From an uncultured Collinsella sp. (GTDB taxonomy: Bacteria > Actinomycetota > Coriobacteriia > Coriobacteriales > Coriobacteriaceae), in contig CABVDE010000027.1 of NCBI GenBank assembly GCA_902496945.1, positions 1 through 25,747 on the forward strand: DNA of 25,747 nucleotides, in the 5' to 3' direction. A program made the translations under genes and the position numbers. The notes below the pieces were generated by a model. The model was not told where the DNA came from. It did not search any database and was given only the letters and a program-made list of their open reading frames with translations. Positions within the stretch are counted from its first letter, which is position 1. Each line of letters begins with the position of its first letter. Below are positions 1 to 8,214 of this stretch, piece after piece.

Positions 1-277
1 CGGAGAGCATTTACCAGTTGACAAAACTATAGGAACACCCCCCGGTAGCAATATTCACGAGTCGAGACGTCGTCTCTCTGAGCTCCTGCATAATTTCCTC
101 CCCAGTCACACGGCGACCAGCCCGGGCGCTCCCCGGGGGCCGAGGCAGTCTGGCACATGCCCGCAGTCGTTCAAGGAATACCAACCCCAGCATATGTCTC
201 TTAAGATATCTTAGTCTTTTTCTATAACAATTTTTGTCTCATTACCGATGAAATCGGCTCAGTCCCCTTGTCGCATT
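1..277. other. Intergenic, no gene supported
   Basis: No convincing coding region is visible. One 60-codon reading frame on the minus strand has no ribosome binding site or recognisable motif. The stretch contains a 12-bp perfect palindrome, TAAGATATCTTA at 202-213, followed on the plus strand by a T-rich run (217-222). It could be an operator or part of a weak terminator for a gene outside the window, but neither is secure. Confidence 0.4.
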
Positions 278-1705
278 CTAGAGCGTGTGGAGCAGGGCGA
301 TGAGGAAGCGGATGCCTTGGAGGTAGGCGCGACGGGTGATGCGCTCGTTGGTGCCGTGGACGCCGCGGTCGCATTCGTCATCGTCGACCACAAAGGCGGA
401 GAAGCGGATGCACTCGTGGCAAATGCGCTGGTAGTTGGCGGCATCGGTTGCACCAATCACGGTCGAGGGCACGATGCTCATCGGCTCTTGACCCACCGCA
501 GATGATCTGTTTTCCTCCATCCCCTTGGGATTACGGAAATAGCGGGCGGCGATGGCACGGACGGCCTCGAGCCCCGGACCGCCCACGCGCGGGGACGGTG
601 AGGGCTCGGAGCTGCCGGGGCCCAGCTCGACCTCGACTCGGCCAGCGAGCCCAGCGGTGGCAACGGCCTCGCGGCAGCAGGCCACGACATCGGCCACGCT
701 CGTACCCTCGAGCATGCGGAAGTTGACATTGGCCCACATATCCTGCGGCATTACGTTGGCACCGGTACTGCCGCCTTCGATTTGCGTGGGCGCGCAGGTG
801 GTGGTCACAAGCGGGTACAGCTTTTTGCTGGCGAGGCAGTCGCGCACGATGGCATCCTTGCTGGTAGCAATCTCGTCTGCGGTATAAAGCCCCAGCTCGA
901 CGAGCTGCGCGGCAAGCAGATCGGTCACACGCGCCGGCCACTCGATATCGCAGATTGCGGTGATGGCACGGCTGAGCACTTCGAGCGACGTGCCACCGTA
1001 GGGGTTGGAAGAATGCCCGCCCTCGCTCTTCGTCTTGAGCGCGATATCGGCATAGCCCTTCTCGGCCAGGTCGGCATGCATGAGCCAGCCCTCGCCCGCG
1101 GCATACTCGGCAGCCGAAACGATACGATAGTCGCCCTCGTCGATCAGGTATTCAAGCTCAACACCGCGCTCTTCGAGCACACGGCCGATGGCACCTGCAC
1201 CGCGCTGCGTGGTTTCCTCGTCCTGACCAAAGGCCAGCAGCAGCGTGCGCTCGTGTTGCCAACCGTGCGCCAGCGCATACTCAACGGCCTCGAGAATGCC
1301 CGCGACCTGGTCTTTCATGTCGATGGCGCCGCGACCCCAAATATAGGTGTCGTCCACGTGTCCACTAAATGGATCGTGCGTCCAGTCGTCCTCGGTACCC
1401 GGCACCACGGGGACCACGTCCATGTGACCCATGAGCATAACGGGCTTAAGGGCAGGCTCGGAGCCGGCAAGCGTCACGAGAAGCGAATGGTCGATGAGCT
1501 CGACCTCGCCCGCCGCGAACACGCGCGGCCACGCCTGCTGCATGTACGCGCGCAGGTCGGTAAACGCCTGCCAGTCCACTACCTGGGCATCCATGCTCGA
1601 AATCGTCGGAAACGACAGCACGCGGCCCAGGCGCTCGCACGCGCCGACCTCGTCGATATCGGCAAAATCATCCTCGTGCGCAAAGAAGCGCCAAACCTCG
1701 GCCAT
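278..1705 (-). CDS. M20 family zinc metallopeptidase (carboxypeptidase/dipeptidase-like)
   Basis: A cytosolic M20 peptidase of 475 residues, within the usual family length. The metal-site motifs are visible: MGHMDVVPV with His94 and Asp96, GRGAIDMKD with Asp129, GQDEET with the general-base pair Glu163/Glu164, LIDEGD with Asp189, and a C-terminal ICHECIRF His. These match the carboxypeptidase S/Gly-Xaa carboxypeptidase branch, which removes C-terminal residues from dipeptides or N-acyl amino acids. No signal peptide is seen. I chose the ATG at 1705 because AAAGGA lies 4-6 bases upstream; an upstream in-frame ATG at 1759 lacks one and would begin inside a hairpin. It is the last gene of the leftward ABC transporter operon, so it probably trims a peptide or peptide-like substrate imported by that system. 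The substrate is inferred, not shown. Confidence 0.9.
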   Translation of the reverse strand: MAEVWRFFAHEDDFADIDEVGACERLGRVLSFPTISSMDAQVVDWQAFTDLRAYMQQAWPRVFAAGEVELIDHSLLVTLAGSEPALKPVMLMGHMDVVPVVPGTEDDWTHDPFSGHVDDTYIWGRGAIDMKDQVAGILEAVEYALAHGWQHERTLLLAFGQDEETTQRGAGAIGRVLEERGVELEYLIDEGDYRIVSAAEYAAGEGWLMHADLAEKGYADIALKTKSEGGHSSNPYGGTSLEVLSRAITAICDIEWPARVTDLLAAQLVELGLYTADEIATSKDAIVRDCLASKKLYPLVTTTCAPTQIEGGSTGANVMPQDMWANVNFRMLEGTSVADVVACCREAVATAGLAGRVEVELGPGSSEPSPSPRVGGPGLEAVRAIAARYFRNPKGMEENRSSAVGQEPMSIVPSTVIGATDAANYQRICHECIRFSAFVVDDDECDRGVHGTNERITRRAYLQGIRFLIALLHTL

Positions 1706-1729
1706 AACATCCTTTCGATTGTGATGACG

Positions 1730-1754
1730 AGGGCCGCCCCACCGGAGCGGCCCT
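1730..1754 (-). other. Intercistronic hairpin between ABC ATPase and M20 peptidase
   Basis: AGGGCCGC at 1730-1737 pairs perfectly with GCGGCCCT at 1747-1754, and three more pairs (one a G-U) close the loop. No U-tract follows in the minus-strand transcript, so it is more likely an mRNA processing or stabilising element than a terminator. It would allow the peptidase to be expressed at a different level from the transporter. Confidence 0.5.
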
Positions 1755-1777
1755 GCCACGTACGCGTTTGCGGTCGG

Positions 1778-2560
1778 TTATTTGTCCTCGAGATAACGCG
1801 AGAGGAACTCGCGGGTACGCTGGTGTTTGGGGTTGCCAAAGAGCTCGGCCGGCGCGGCATCCTCGAGCACCACGCCCTTGTCCATGAAGACCACGCGGTC
1901 GGACACCGTGCGGGCAAAGGCCATCTCGTGCGTGACGACGACCATGGTCATGCCGTCGGCAGCGAGCTTGCGCATGACCTCGAGCACCTCGCCCACGATC
2001 TCGGGGTCGAGTGCGGAGGTCGGCTCGTCGAACAGCATGATCTGCGGGTTCATGCATAGAGCACGAGCGATGGCCACGCGCTGCTTTTGACCACCGGACA
2101 GGCGACCCACGGCGGCGTGCGCGAATTTTTCGAGTCCCACACTCGTCAGATGCTCCATCGCAATTTTTTCAGCCTCGGCCTTGCTCATCTTTTTGAGCGT
2201 GACGGGCGCGAGCGTGCAGTTGTCGAGCACATCCATGTTGTTGAACAGGTTAAAGCCCTGGAACACCATGCCGATGTCCTCGCGCAGCTTGTTGATGTTG
2301 CAGCGCTCGGCCGTGAGGTCCTGGCCGTGGAACCAGATGTGGCCTGCGTCCGGGGTCTCGAGCAGGTTGAGGCAGCGCAGGAAGGTCGACTTGCCCGAGC
2401 CCGAGGCGCCGATGATGGTGACGACCTCGCCGGGGCTAACGGCCAGGTCGATGCCCTTGAGCACCTCGAGCGAGCCAAAGCTCTTGCGCAGGCCCTCAAC
2501 GCGGATGAGCGGCTCTTTGGTTTGCGCGGCCGCAGCGCCGGTAGTAACGGTATCTGCCAT
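1778..2560 (-). CDS. Polar amino acid ABC transporter, ATP-binding protein
   Basis: A 260-residue ATPase that powers uptake through the neighbouring permease. All nucleotide-binding motifs are present in order: Walker A GASGSGKST (51-59), Q-loop Gln101, signature LSGGQ (154-158), Walker B IMLFDEP (174-180) and the switch His211 in VVTHE. The pattern is that of the GlnQ/HisP polar amino acid class. The ATG at 2560 is preceded by GAGGAG at good spacing; an in-frame ATG 75 bases further upstream would overlap the permease gene and has no ribosome site. It lies 22 bases after the permease gene and is co-directional with it, which supports one operon. Substrate cannot be told from an ATPase; glutamine, glutamate, cystine or a related polar amino acid is the family expectation. 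Confidence 0.93.
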   Translation of the reverse strand: MADTVTTGAAAAQTKEPLIRVEGLRKSFGSLEVLKGIDLAVSPGEVVTIIGASGSGKSTFLRCLNLLETPDAGHIWFHGQDLTAERCNINKLREDIGMVFQGFNLFNNMDVLDNCTLAPVTLKKMSKAEAEKIAMEHLTSVGLEKFAHAAVGRLSGGQKQRVAIARALCMNPQIMLFDEPTSALDPEIVGEVLEVMRKLAADGMTMVVVTHEMAFARTVSDRVVFMDKGVVLEDAAPAELFGNPKHQRTREFLSRYLEDK

Positions 2561-2582
2561 GATGAATCTCCTCGTCTTGCGC

Positions 2583-3731
2583 CTAGTTGGAGCTGGGCAG
2601 CGTGGCCGGAGCCTCGGCACCGAGCTTTTTGCCAAAGGCCTCGAGCAGGCGGCTCGCCACGAGCGTCAGGATCAGGTAGACCACGAGCGCCACGCAGTAG
2701 ACTTCCATCTGGCGATAGTACACGCCGGCGACGGTGGTGGTGGCGTACATGAGGTCGAACACGCCGATAACCGAGAGCACCGACGAATCCTTGATGTTGA
2801 TGATGAGCTCGTTGGTGAGCGCCGGAATCGCGTTTTTAATGCCCTGGGGGAACACGACTTTGCGCATGGCTTGCCACTGCGACAGGCCCAGCGAGCGCGC
2901 CGCCTCGGCCTGGCCGGGATCGATGGACTCGATGCCGCCACGCAGGACCTCCATCATGTAGGCGGTGGAATTGAGCGAGATGGTGACGAGGCCGGCGGTG
3001 AAGGTACTCCAGATTTGGTTGGCCTGGGCGGTCTCGAAGCCCATGCCGCGCAAAACGGTGAAGCCCGCGTAATAGATGAGCAAGCCCTGGACCATCATGG
3101 GCGTACCGCGAACGATGGTGGAGTAGACGGTCGCAAAGCCGCGGCCGATGCTCTTAAAGAAGCGCACCAGGTCGTTATCCACGCGATCGAACGTCTGGAT
3201 GCGCAGGAACACAAAGAGCAGTGCCAGGAAAAAGGCGATGATCGTGCCGAGGGTGGCAAGCGCGATAGTGATCTCGATACCGCGGATAAAGAAGTCGCCA
3301 CTCTTATAGGTCATGTAGACCAAGCTCGACAAAAAGTCGCTGGGGTTGGAATCCGAGACAATGCTCACCTGCACCAGGTCGGTAAACGACATGACGCAGC
3401 GGTCGATAAAGAAGATCGCTGCGATGGCGACCGCGACATAGCTGCCCAGGCGCGCGCCGCGGCGGAAGTACTCGGAAGCAAACGGAGATTTCTCGCGATA
3501 GTCATTCCAGTGCATGAGCTTGGTGACGAGCGCTGCCGCCGACACGACGATCCAAGCCCAAAGAATCGCCCAAAGGCAGTCCTGGAAGATGCCGGTGGGC
3601 GCCAAAAAGCTCAGCGGCGTGGGATTGCGCTGGCTAAACGCCAGGCCGAGCGCCGCGATGACGCTCGTGCCCAGGTATACGTAACGATGGTCGGCCTTGA
3701 TAAAGGAGGCCAGGCGATTGATGGTTTTCAT
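2583..3731 (-). CDS. Polar amino acid ABC transporter permease with long N-terminal extension
   Basis: The C-terminal part, about residues 148-365, is a typical HisM/GlnP-type permease domain. It has the RGTPMMVQ segment (208-215) and the EAA coupling loop, EAARSLGLSQWQAMRKVVFP, at about 276-295, which docks on the ATPase. At 382 residues it is much longer than the roughly 220-250 residues usual for this family. The first 140 residues add about three predicted membrane helices (near 18-33, 52-70 and 97-115) of no recognised function. The ATG at 3731 is preceded by GGGAGG. The gene begins 9 bases after the stop of the binding-protein gene, so the two are almost certainly co-transcribed and possibly translationally coupled. 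Confidence 0.92.
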   Translation of the reverse strand: MKTINRLASFIKADHRYVYLGTSVIAALGLAFSQRNPTPLSFLAPTGIFQDCLWAILWAWIVVSAAALVTKLMHWNDYREKSPFASEYFRRGARLGSYVAVAIAAIFFIDRCVMSFTDLVQVSIVSDSNPSDFLSSLVYMTYKSGDFFIRGIEITIALATLGTIIAFFLALLFVFLRIQTFDRVDNDLVRFFKSIGRGFATVYSTIVRGTPMMVQGLLIYYAGFTVLRGMGFETAQANQIWSTFTAGLVTISLNSTAYMMEVLRGGIESIDPGQAEAARSLGLSQWQAMRKVVFPQGIKNAIPALTNELIINIKDSSVLSVIGVFDLMYATTTVAGVYYRQMEVYCVALVVYLILTLVASRLLEAFGKKLGAEAPATLPSSN

Positions 3732-3740
3732 GCTGCCTCC

Positions 3741-4667
3741 CTATGCCGGCTGACGGTCGAGGCACGCGTCCCACATTTGGTCGCGCTCCTCCTGGCTGAC
3801 GCCCTTGAGCGTCTTATCGATGAGCTTAAGCAGTTTGTCCGAGCCCTTGCGGCAGCCGACGTTTGCCGCAACCTCCTGCTTGAAGCCCTCGCCCTCGGCA
3901 AACTGAATCGGCACGATACCCGGATTTTGGGCCATATAGCCTTTCTCGTTCTCGGTGTTGTAGGTCACGGCATCGCACGTGCCCTGCAACAGGTTTGAAA
4001 ACACCGTGGGTACCGAATCGACCGGGTTCTTGTGGACGACGCCCGGGATCTCGTCGATGACGGTGTCGAGCATGGTGTCCTTTTGACCGAGCACCGTGGC
4101 GCCGCTGAAGTCGCTGAGCTTGGTTGCGTTTTGGTAGGGCGATCCCTCTTTTACGAACAGGCCAAAGTAGCCAATGAAGTACGGATCGGAAAAGCCGACG
4201 GACTCCTCGCGCTCGGGCGTGGCACTCATGCCGGCGATGATGAGGTCGATCTGGCCGTTGTTGAGCGAATCGATGAGGCCCGAGAAGCTCTGCTTGACGG
4301 CAACGGGTTCGCCGCCGAGGGCCTTGCAGACGATCTTGGCGATCTGCACATCGTAGCCATCGGCATAGGCGCCCTGCACGTTGTCGATGGGGATGGTGTA
4401 CTCGCTGGCTTCGGAAACCTGCCAGTTGTACGGGGCGTAGGCCGCCTCCATGCCAATGCGGATCTTATCCTTGCCGATCACGGAATCGGACAGGTCGTCG
4501 CGACCGCCGCCCGTCGTGGGCTGAACTACTTCCAGCGTGGAGGGGCGCTGGCAGCCGGCGAGCGCGCCGGTGACGACGGTAGCGCTCGCAGCGAGAGCGC
4601 TACCCAAGAAGATGCGACGGCTGCATACCGGCTGGGACCGCGTGCCGTGCTGTTGTCGAGGTTGCAT
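3741..4667 (-). CDS. Amino acid ABC transporter substrate-binding lipoprotein (SBP family 3)
   Basis: An extracellular binding protein of 308 residues that captures the solute and hands it to the permease. The N-terminus has a basic stretch with a twin arginine (RRIFLGS, 17-23), a hydrophobic core and a lipobox LAGC ending in Cys39, so the mature protein should be lipid-anchored outside the membrane. The body shows family 3 hallmarks: IRIGMEAAYAPYNW near the start of the mature domain, GYDVQIAKIVCKALG, IDLIIAGMSATPEREESVGFSDPYF, and a DAVTYNTE segment near the end. GGAAGG lies upstream of the ATG at 4667. It is the first gene of the operon, as is usual for high-level binding-protein expression. 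The ligand is probably a polar amino acid or a related amine, but the specificity is not readable. Confidence 0.93.
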   Translation of the reverse strand: MQPRQQHGTRSQPVCSRRIFLGSALAASATVVTGALAGCQRPSTLEVVQPTTGGGRDDLSDSVIGKDKIRIGMEAAYAPYNWQVSEASEYTIPIDNVQGAYADGYDVQIAKIVCKALGGEPVAVKQSFSGLIDSLNNGQIDLIIAGMSATPEREESVGFSDPYFIGYFGLFVKEGSPYQNATKLSDFSGATVLGQKDTMLDTVIDEIPGVVHKNPVDSVPTVFSNLLQGTCDAVTYNTENEKGYMAQNPGIVPIQFAEGEGFKQEVAANVGCRKGSDKLLKLIDKTLKGVSQEERDQMWDACLDRQPA

Positions 4668-4764
4668 CTGGTGCCTTCCCTATTTCGTTTTGCTGACAAC
4701 AAGACAGGATATACGTCCGCAACCAGCAGCACGGCATAAGCGCGAAAAATTAATAGACGCACAG

Positions 4765-4793
4765 TAGTCGTTTAAGAGCGTCCCCAACGACTA
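4765..4793. promoter_or_regulatory. Inverted repeat upstream of the ABC operon
   Basis: TAGTCGTT at 4765-4772 is the exact reverse complement of AACGACTA at 4786-4793, with 13 bases between. It lies about 100 bases upstream of the binding-protein start, next to an AT-rich stretch (4747-4755) that could hold a minus-strand -10 element. This fits an operator for the leftward ABC operon. No U-tract adjoins either side, so a terminator is less likely. Confidence 0.4.
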
Positions 4794-4808
4794 TCAATGA
4801 CCACCTAT

Positions 4809-4844
4809 CAAAAAAGCCTCCCTGCCGGGGATGGCAGAGAGGCT
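4809..4844 (-). terminator. Rho-independent terminator of the epimerase gene
   Basis: Read on the minus strand, AGCCTC pairs with GAGGCT, and the inner TGCC/GGCA pairs extend the stem around a short loop. The stem is followed by six uridines (complement of 4810-4815). It starts 10 bases after the stop of the aldose-1-epimerase-like gene and separates that gene from the ABC operon. Confidence 0.88.
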
Positions 4845-4854
4845 AGTTATCACA

Positions 4855-5748
4855 CTACAGCAAGGTGACGCTAAAGCTACGTTTATCGGTAGCGCCGGGC
4901 GCCAGGGTGATGGTGTTGACCTTGTGCTCGAAGACGTCGTCCTCGGTGTCCATGGTGGTATGTCCGGTCCAAGGCTCGAGCGCCACGAACGGGGCGTCGT
5001 TGGCGGCAGACCACACGCCAATGTACTTAAAGCCCTCAAAGTCAATCTTGACGCCGTGGCCCGATTTGCGACCGCGCAGCGTGAGCGTGGAGCCCGGGGT
5101 ATCGGTGAACATGATGGCGTCGTTATCGAAGCTGCGGTGTGTGATGGGCAGCGCGTCCGAGTTATCGGGAGCCTTGTAGCTTCCCTCGAACGTCATAAGG
5201 CCATCGGGCGTGATGATGGGGGCCTCGTTAGTCCAAGCCTCGGTAAACGCCAGCTCGTAATCCTCGAACGCCTCGTCCTCGGCACCGGGGGCGGGCACGT
5301 TAAATGCGGGGTGGCCGCCCACCGAGAACGGCAGGTCCACGTCGCCGGTATTGGTGACGGCAAAGGTCTGCGTGAGGGTGGCGTCGCCGATCAGGGCATA
5401 GGTCATGTTGAGCTTAAAGTGGAACGGAAAGGCCTTGAGCGACTCGGGCGTATCGGTGATCTCGTAGGTAACGGACGAACCGTCCTCCGACACCTCGACC
5501 AGCTTGTGCTCGACGATGCGCGCGAGTCCGTGGCGCGGCATCTCGCAGGTGCCGGCCGCAGACGTTGCCGTGTTGTTGCGCAGCGAACCCACAATGGGGA
5601 ACAGGATGGGCGCGTGCTTGCCCCAAAAGGCGGGGTCGCCCTGCCACAGATACTCGTTGCCGTTGAGGGCAAGGCTCGTGAGCTGGGCGCCCATGGAATC
5701 GATGGCCGCGGTGAGGCCGCCGCGCTTGATGGTAGTGACGGTAGACAT
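4855..5748 (-). CDS. Aldose 1-epimerase family protein (LacX-like)
   Basis: A 297-residue galactose-mutarotase-fold protein. Members interconvert the alpha and beta anomers of hexoses or hexose phosphates. Visible family features are SMGAQLTSLALNGNEYLWQGDP at the N-terminus (the first strands and the Trp-Gln-Gly-Asp turn), the SVGGHPAFNVP segment with the conserved catalytic-region His, and FKYIGVWSAANDAPFVALEPWTG towards the C-terminus, where a conserved Glu acts as base in the family. The ATG at 5748 is preceded by GGAGGAAG seven bases upstream; the in-frame ATG at 5772 has none. It is preceded by an inverted repeat and followed by its own terminator, so it looks monocistronic. It could serve the sugar modules further right, but no linkage shows this. 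Confidence 0.9.
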   Translation of the reverse strand: MSTVTTIKRGGLTAAIDSMGAQLTSLALNGNEYLWQGDPAFWGKHAPILFPIVGSLRNNTATSAAGTCEMPRHGLARIVEHKLVEVSEDGSSVTYEITDTPESLKAFPFHFKLNMTYALIGDATLTQTFAVTNTGDVDLPFSVGGHPAFNVPAPGAEDEAFEDYELAFTEAWTNEAPIITPDGLMTFEGSYKAPDNSDALPITHRSFDNDAIMFTDTPGSTLTLRGRKSGHGVKIDFEGFKYIGVWSAANDAPFVALEPWTGHTTMDTEDDVFEHKVNTITLAPGATDKRSFSVTLL

Positions 5749-5768
5749 GCTACTTCCTCCAAAAGTAA

Positions 5769-5791
5769 ACAATAGTGTCGAGGACTATTGT
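5769..5791 (-). promoter_or_regulatory. Inverted repeat in the leader of the epimerase gene
   Basis: ACAATAGT at 5769-5776 mirrors ACTATTGT at 5784-5791 with a 7-base spacer, 20 bases upstream of the epimerase start codon. A regulator operator is one reading. Another is a weak terminator for the upstream minus-strand gene, because TTTACTTTT follows the stem in the minus-strand RNA, although the stem is AT-rich. Confidence 0.45.
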
Positions 5792-5857
5792 CCCACTCTT
5801 GGCAGCGGGACGGCAGGCGATTATTGAGTAGCCATAGCGGAAATGGGCGGCGAGCAC

Positions 5858-6724
5858 CTACTGGGTATCCACGTAAAGGTCAAACCCGCCCTGCGAGGTG
5901 GTGTCGACCGTATCGGGCGCCCGCGAGTTAAAGCTCGCGGGGACCATGCGCTTTGAGGCACGGAAGCGCGTACCGTCGGTGGCGACGGGCGGTTCATCGA
6001 CGGTGAGCTCGTAGTCGCCGGGCTTAAGCTCGATGCCGTCACCAGCGGAATTGACGTATTGATACTCGTCAATCGTCTGCCCTTTGAGCGTGTGCCCCAC
6101 GATGTGAATGAGCATTTGGCTGTCGCCGCGCGCGGTGTCCCACGTCGCGCCGTCCTTGACCTCGACCGACACATGTACCGAGCGCGTGCGGCCGAGCGAT
6201 TGCTCGATAGACATCTCGACCTTGGCGGCGTCTTTTCGCTGTTGTTCAACATGGCTCCAGACGTTTCCAATTACCGAGCATGCGATAACGCCGGCCATGA
6301 AGGCGATAAGGATGGGGCCGAGCGGAGAGCGACGTCCTGCATCTTCCTCGCGAGACAGATTGGGACGACGTGTGGGCGCGGGCGCCTGAGCACCCTGCGA
6401 GGGCACGTCGAGAATACTGAAGGATGCCGTGCTGCCGGGATCGATGGTGTGGCGCGGCTGCGGGGTCTTTGCCGGCGAGATTGACATGTCGGCCGGCTCG
6501 CCGAGCGTGGCCGTAGCGTCAGCCTTGGCCTCGTCTGCCTCGGCCTGGGCCCAGGCCTGTTCAAAGGTTAGGGGTTCGGCCGAGTCGAAAGCGGCGTCCG
6601 TCTCGACGGCATCGTTGCCGCTCTCGTCCTCGTCGCTCGACACGTCATGCGGCGCGGGCTCGTCCCACTCCTCGTCCGGAACCTCGCCCTCGCTATACCA
6701 CCATTCAAAGTTATCGATATCCAT
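5858..6724 (-). CDS. Single-pass membrane protein with B-type extracytoplasmic domain
   Basis: A 288-residue protein I cannot assign to a named family. The first 130 residues are acidic and low in complexity (many Asp, Glu and Ala), ending in a basic patch; a membrane helix follows at about 134-153. The topology should place the acidic part inside the cell and the last 130 residues outside. The outer domain contains IELKPGDYELTVDEPPVATDGTRF (split: IELKPGDYEL, TVDEPPVATDGTRF at 231-254). The same pattern, a hydrophobic strand then GDY, then P(V/I) and DGT or DGS, recurs in the proteins at 21045-22097 and 24150-25295. The ATG at 6724 has AAGGGG upstream. It stands alone between the epimerase gene and a repeat-bearing intergenic region. 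Confidence 0.78.
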   Translation of the reverse strand: MDIDNFEWWYSEGEVPDEEWDEPAPHDVSSDEDESGNDAVETDAAFDSAEPLTFEQAWAQAEADEAKADATATLGEPADMSISPAKTPQPRHTIDPGSTASFSILDVPSQGAQAPAPTRRPNLSREEDAGRRSPLGPILIAFMAGVIACSVIGNVWSHVEQQRKDAAKVEMSIEQSLGRTRSVHVSVEVKDGATWDTARGDSQMLIHIVGHTLKGQTIDEYQYVNSAGDGIELKPGDYELTVDEPPVATDGTRFRASKRMVPASFNSRAPDTVDTTSQGGFDLYVDTQ

Positions 6725-6809
6725 ACGGGGCGCCCCTTAGGCCTCGCAAATAAACACTTGCTAGCCTTATACCCCCAGACGGCGCTGGAGCTCGCCGGCA
6801 CAGACAGGA

Positions 6810-6874
6810 AAACCGTCACAACATTCGACGCTTTTCCTCGATTTCGAGATTTTCATCGGATGTTGTGACGGTTT
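6810..6874. repeat. Long intergenic hairpin (possible repeat element)
   Basis: AAACCGTCACAACAT at 6810-6824 is a perfect 15-base inverted match to ATGTTGTGACGGTTT at 6860-6874. Pairing continues inward for four more positions (TCGA/TCGG, one G-U pair), and a second small hairpin, CTCGA-TT-TCGAG at 6837-6848, caps it. No U-tract follows. It lies between divergent genes, so it resembles a REP- or MITE-like element rather than a terminator. No second copy is visible in this window. Confidence 0.6.
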
Positions 6875-6896
6875 GGGCGACTGGCTGGCAGCGCAA

Positions 6897-6925
6897 TGCG
6901 ACAAAGGGACTGTCTCTTTGTCACA
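6897..6925. repeat. REP-like palindrome (GACAAAGGGAC type)
   Basis: TGCGACAAAGGGAC at 6897-6910 pairs with GTCTCTTTGTCACA at 6912-6925 around a single T; the two imperfect positions are G-U compatible in RNA. Palindromes of the GACAAAGGGACnGTCCCTTTGTC type are, as I recall, widely dispersed in gut bacterial genomes, so this is likely one copy. It lies 60 bases before the MFS start. Confidence 0.55.
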
Positions 6926-6984
6926 TTCTGTTAGAGTTGCAGGGATTGAATCCCGCTTATTCATGCGACATTGGAGTGACAGCC

Positions 6985-8214
6985 TTGACCGCCGCAACCA
7001 CGCCTAAAAGTAAGTTAACCGCCGTCGCGCTCTCCCCCGCGCGCACCAAGCTCTGCCTGGCGCTGCTCGTGTTGTTAGGTTTTTCGCTTGGCTGCTCGGA
7101 GTTCGTGGTCATCGGCATCGAGGGCGACCTGGCGACGGAGCTCGGCATATCGCTTGCCACCGCGGGCCAGCTCATCAGCGTGTTTGCGCTTGTCTACGCC
7201 ATCGCCACGCCGGTGCTTGCGCTCAGCACGGGGCGTTTTCGCCGCTACCAGCTGCTCTTGTGCTACAGCATCGTCTTTGTGCTCGGCAACCTGGTCATGG
7301 CGTTGGCGCCCAACTTCCAGGTGCTGTTTATCTCGCGCATCATCTTGGGCTCCGTCTCGGGCGCACTGCTCGCCGTGGGTGTGACGTACATCCCCGAGCT
7401 TCTGTCCCCGCAGCAAACTTCGCTTGCCATCTCGGTGGTATATGGAGCGTTTTCCGTGGCAATGGTCTTTGTCACTTCGATCGGCAAGTTTGTGGCCGAC
7501 ACGCTCGATTGGCACGTGGCCATGTACGGCACGCTGACCTTTGCTGTTCTGATCTGCGGAGCGCTCGTGGCGTTTATGCCGCGCGCTGGGCAAACCGACG
7601 AGCCCGCCACTTTTCGCGAGCAGGCGGGTCTGCTACGCGAACCGAGCATCATCACCGGCATGCTCATCTTTTTGTTTGGCGTGGGCTCGGTCTATGTGTT
7701 CTACGGCTACGTGACGCCTTATCTTGAGCAGGTGCTGGGTATGGGCACGGTCGAAGCCAGTACCACGCTTATGGCCTACGGCGTATTCTGCCTGATCTCG
7801 AACATCCTGGGCGGATGGATCGATGCGCGCTTTGGCATGAAGGCGCTACTCGTGACGTTTGTGCTGCAGGCTGCGGCGTTACTCGGGCTGTTTGCTGTGG
7901 GCGGCACCATGCCGCTCGCGCTGGTCTTTGTCTTTAGCCTGGCGTTGCTCATGTACCTGTTCTCGGTATCGTGCATCACGCACTTTATGGATGTGGCACG
8001 CAGCCGCCATCCCAAGTCGATGGTACTCGCAAGTTCGGTTGAGCCCATGGCGTTTAACGTTGGCATTTCGTTTGGCACCGCAGTGGGCGGCGCCGTGGTA
8101 AGCAGCATTGGCATTGCGCACGTGGGCGCAGTGGGCGCCGCGTTCTCGCTTGTGGCCTGGGCGCTCACGCTGGTGACGATTAAGTTGGCCCGCTGGGGGC
8201 GCCGACGCGGGTAG
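6985..8214 (+). CDS. MFS transporter, DHA1-type exporter or sugar efflux family
   Basis: A 409-residue integral membrane protein with about 12 predicted helices, the normal size for the major facilitator superfamily. The first half has the loop 2-3 type sequence ALSTGRFRRYQLLLC and the helix 5 region SVYGAFSVAMVFVTSIG. The best resemblance is to the AraJ/drug-resistance DHA1 group, proton-driven exporters of sugars or drugs. I place the start at TTG 6985 because GGAG lies 8 bases before it and the helical region starts about 25 residues later. An in-frame ATG at 6865 would put 40 extra residues inside the two palindromic repeats. It is divergent from the minus-strand gene at 5858 and followed by a long gap, so it is probably transcribed alone. 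Substrate unknown. Confidence 0.87.
   Translation: MTAATTPKSKLTAVALSPARTKLCLALLVLLGFSLGCSEFVVIGIEGDLATELGISLATAGQLISVFALVYAIATPVLALSTGRFRRYQLLLCYSIVFVLGNLVMALAPNFQVLFISRIILGSVSGALLAVGVTYIPELLSPQQTSLAISVVYGAFSVAMVFVTSIGKFVADTLDWHVAMYGTLTFAVLICGALVAFMPRAGQTDEPATFREQAGLLREPSIITGMLIFLFGVGSVYVFYGYVTPYLEQVLGMGTVEASTTLMAYGVFCLISNILGGWIDARFGMKALLVTFVLQAAALLGLFAVGGTMPLALVFVFSLALLMYLFSVSCITHFMDVARSRHPKSMVLASSVEPMAFNVGISFGTAVGGAVVSSIGIAHVGAVGAAFSLVAWALTLVTIKLARWGRRRG

Noticed and set aside
11..193. A 60-codon open frame on the minus strand at the window start
   Set aside because: No ribosome site, motif or neighbour supports it.
782..2059. A 425-codon open frame on the plus strand
   Set aside because: Antisense to the M20 peptidase and ABC ATPase genes, with no motif or ribosome site.
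2181..3998. A 605-codon open frame on the plus strand
   Set aside because: It runs antisense to the permease and binding-protein genes, has no recognisable motif, and is of a kind common opposite GC-rich genes.
6865..6984. A 40-residue N-terminal extension of the MFS protein from ATG 6865
   Set aside because: It begins inside one palindromic repeat, crosses the second, and has no ribosome site. TTG 6985 has GGAG at good spacing.
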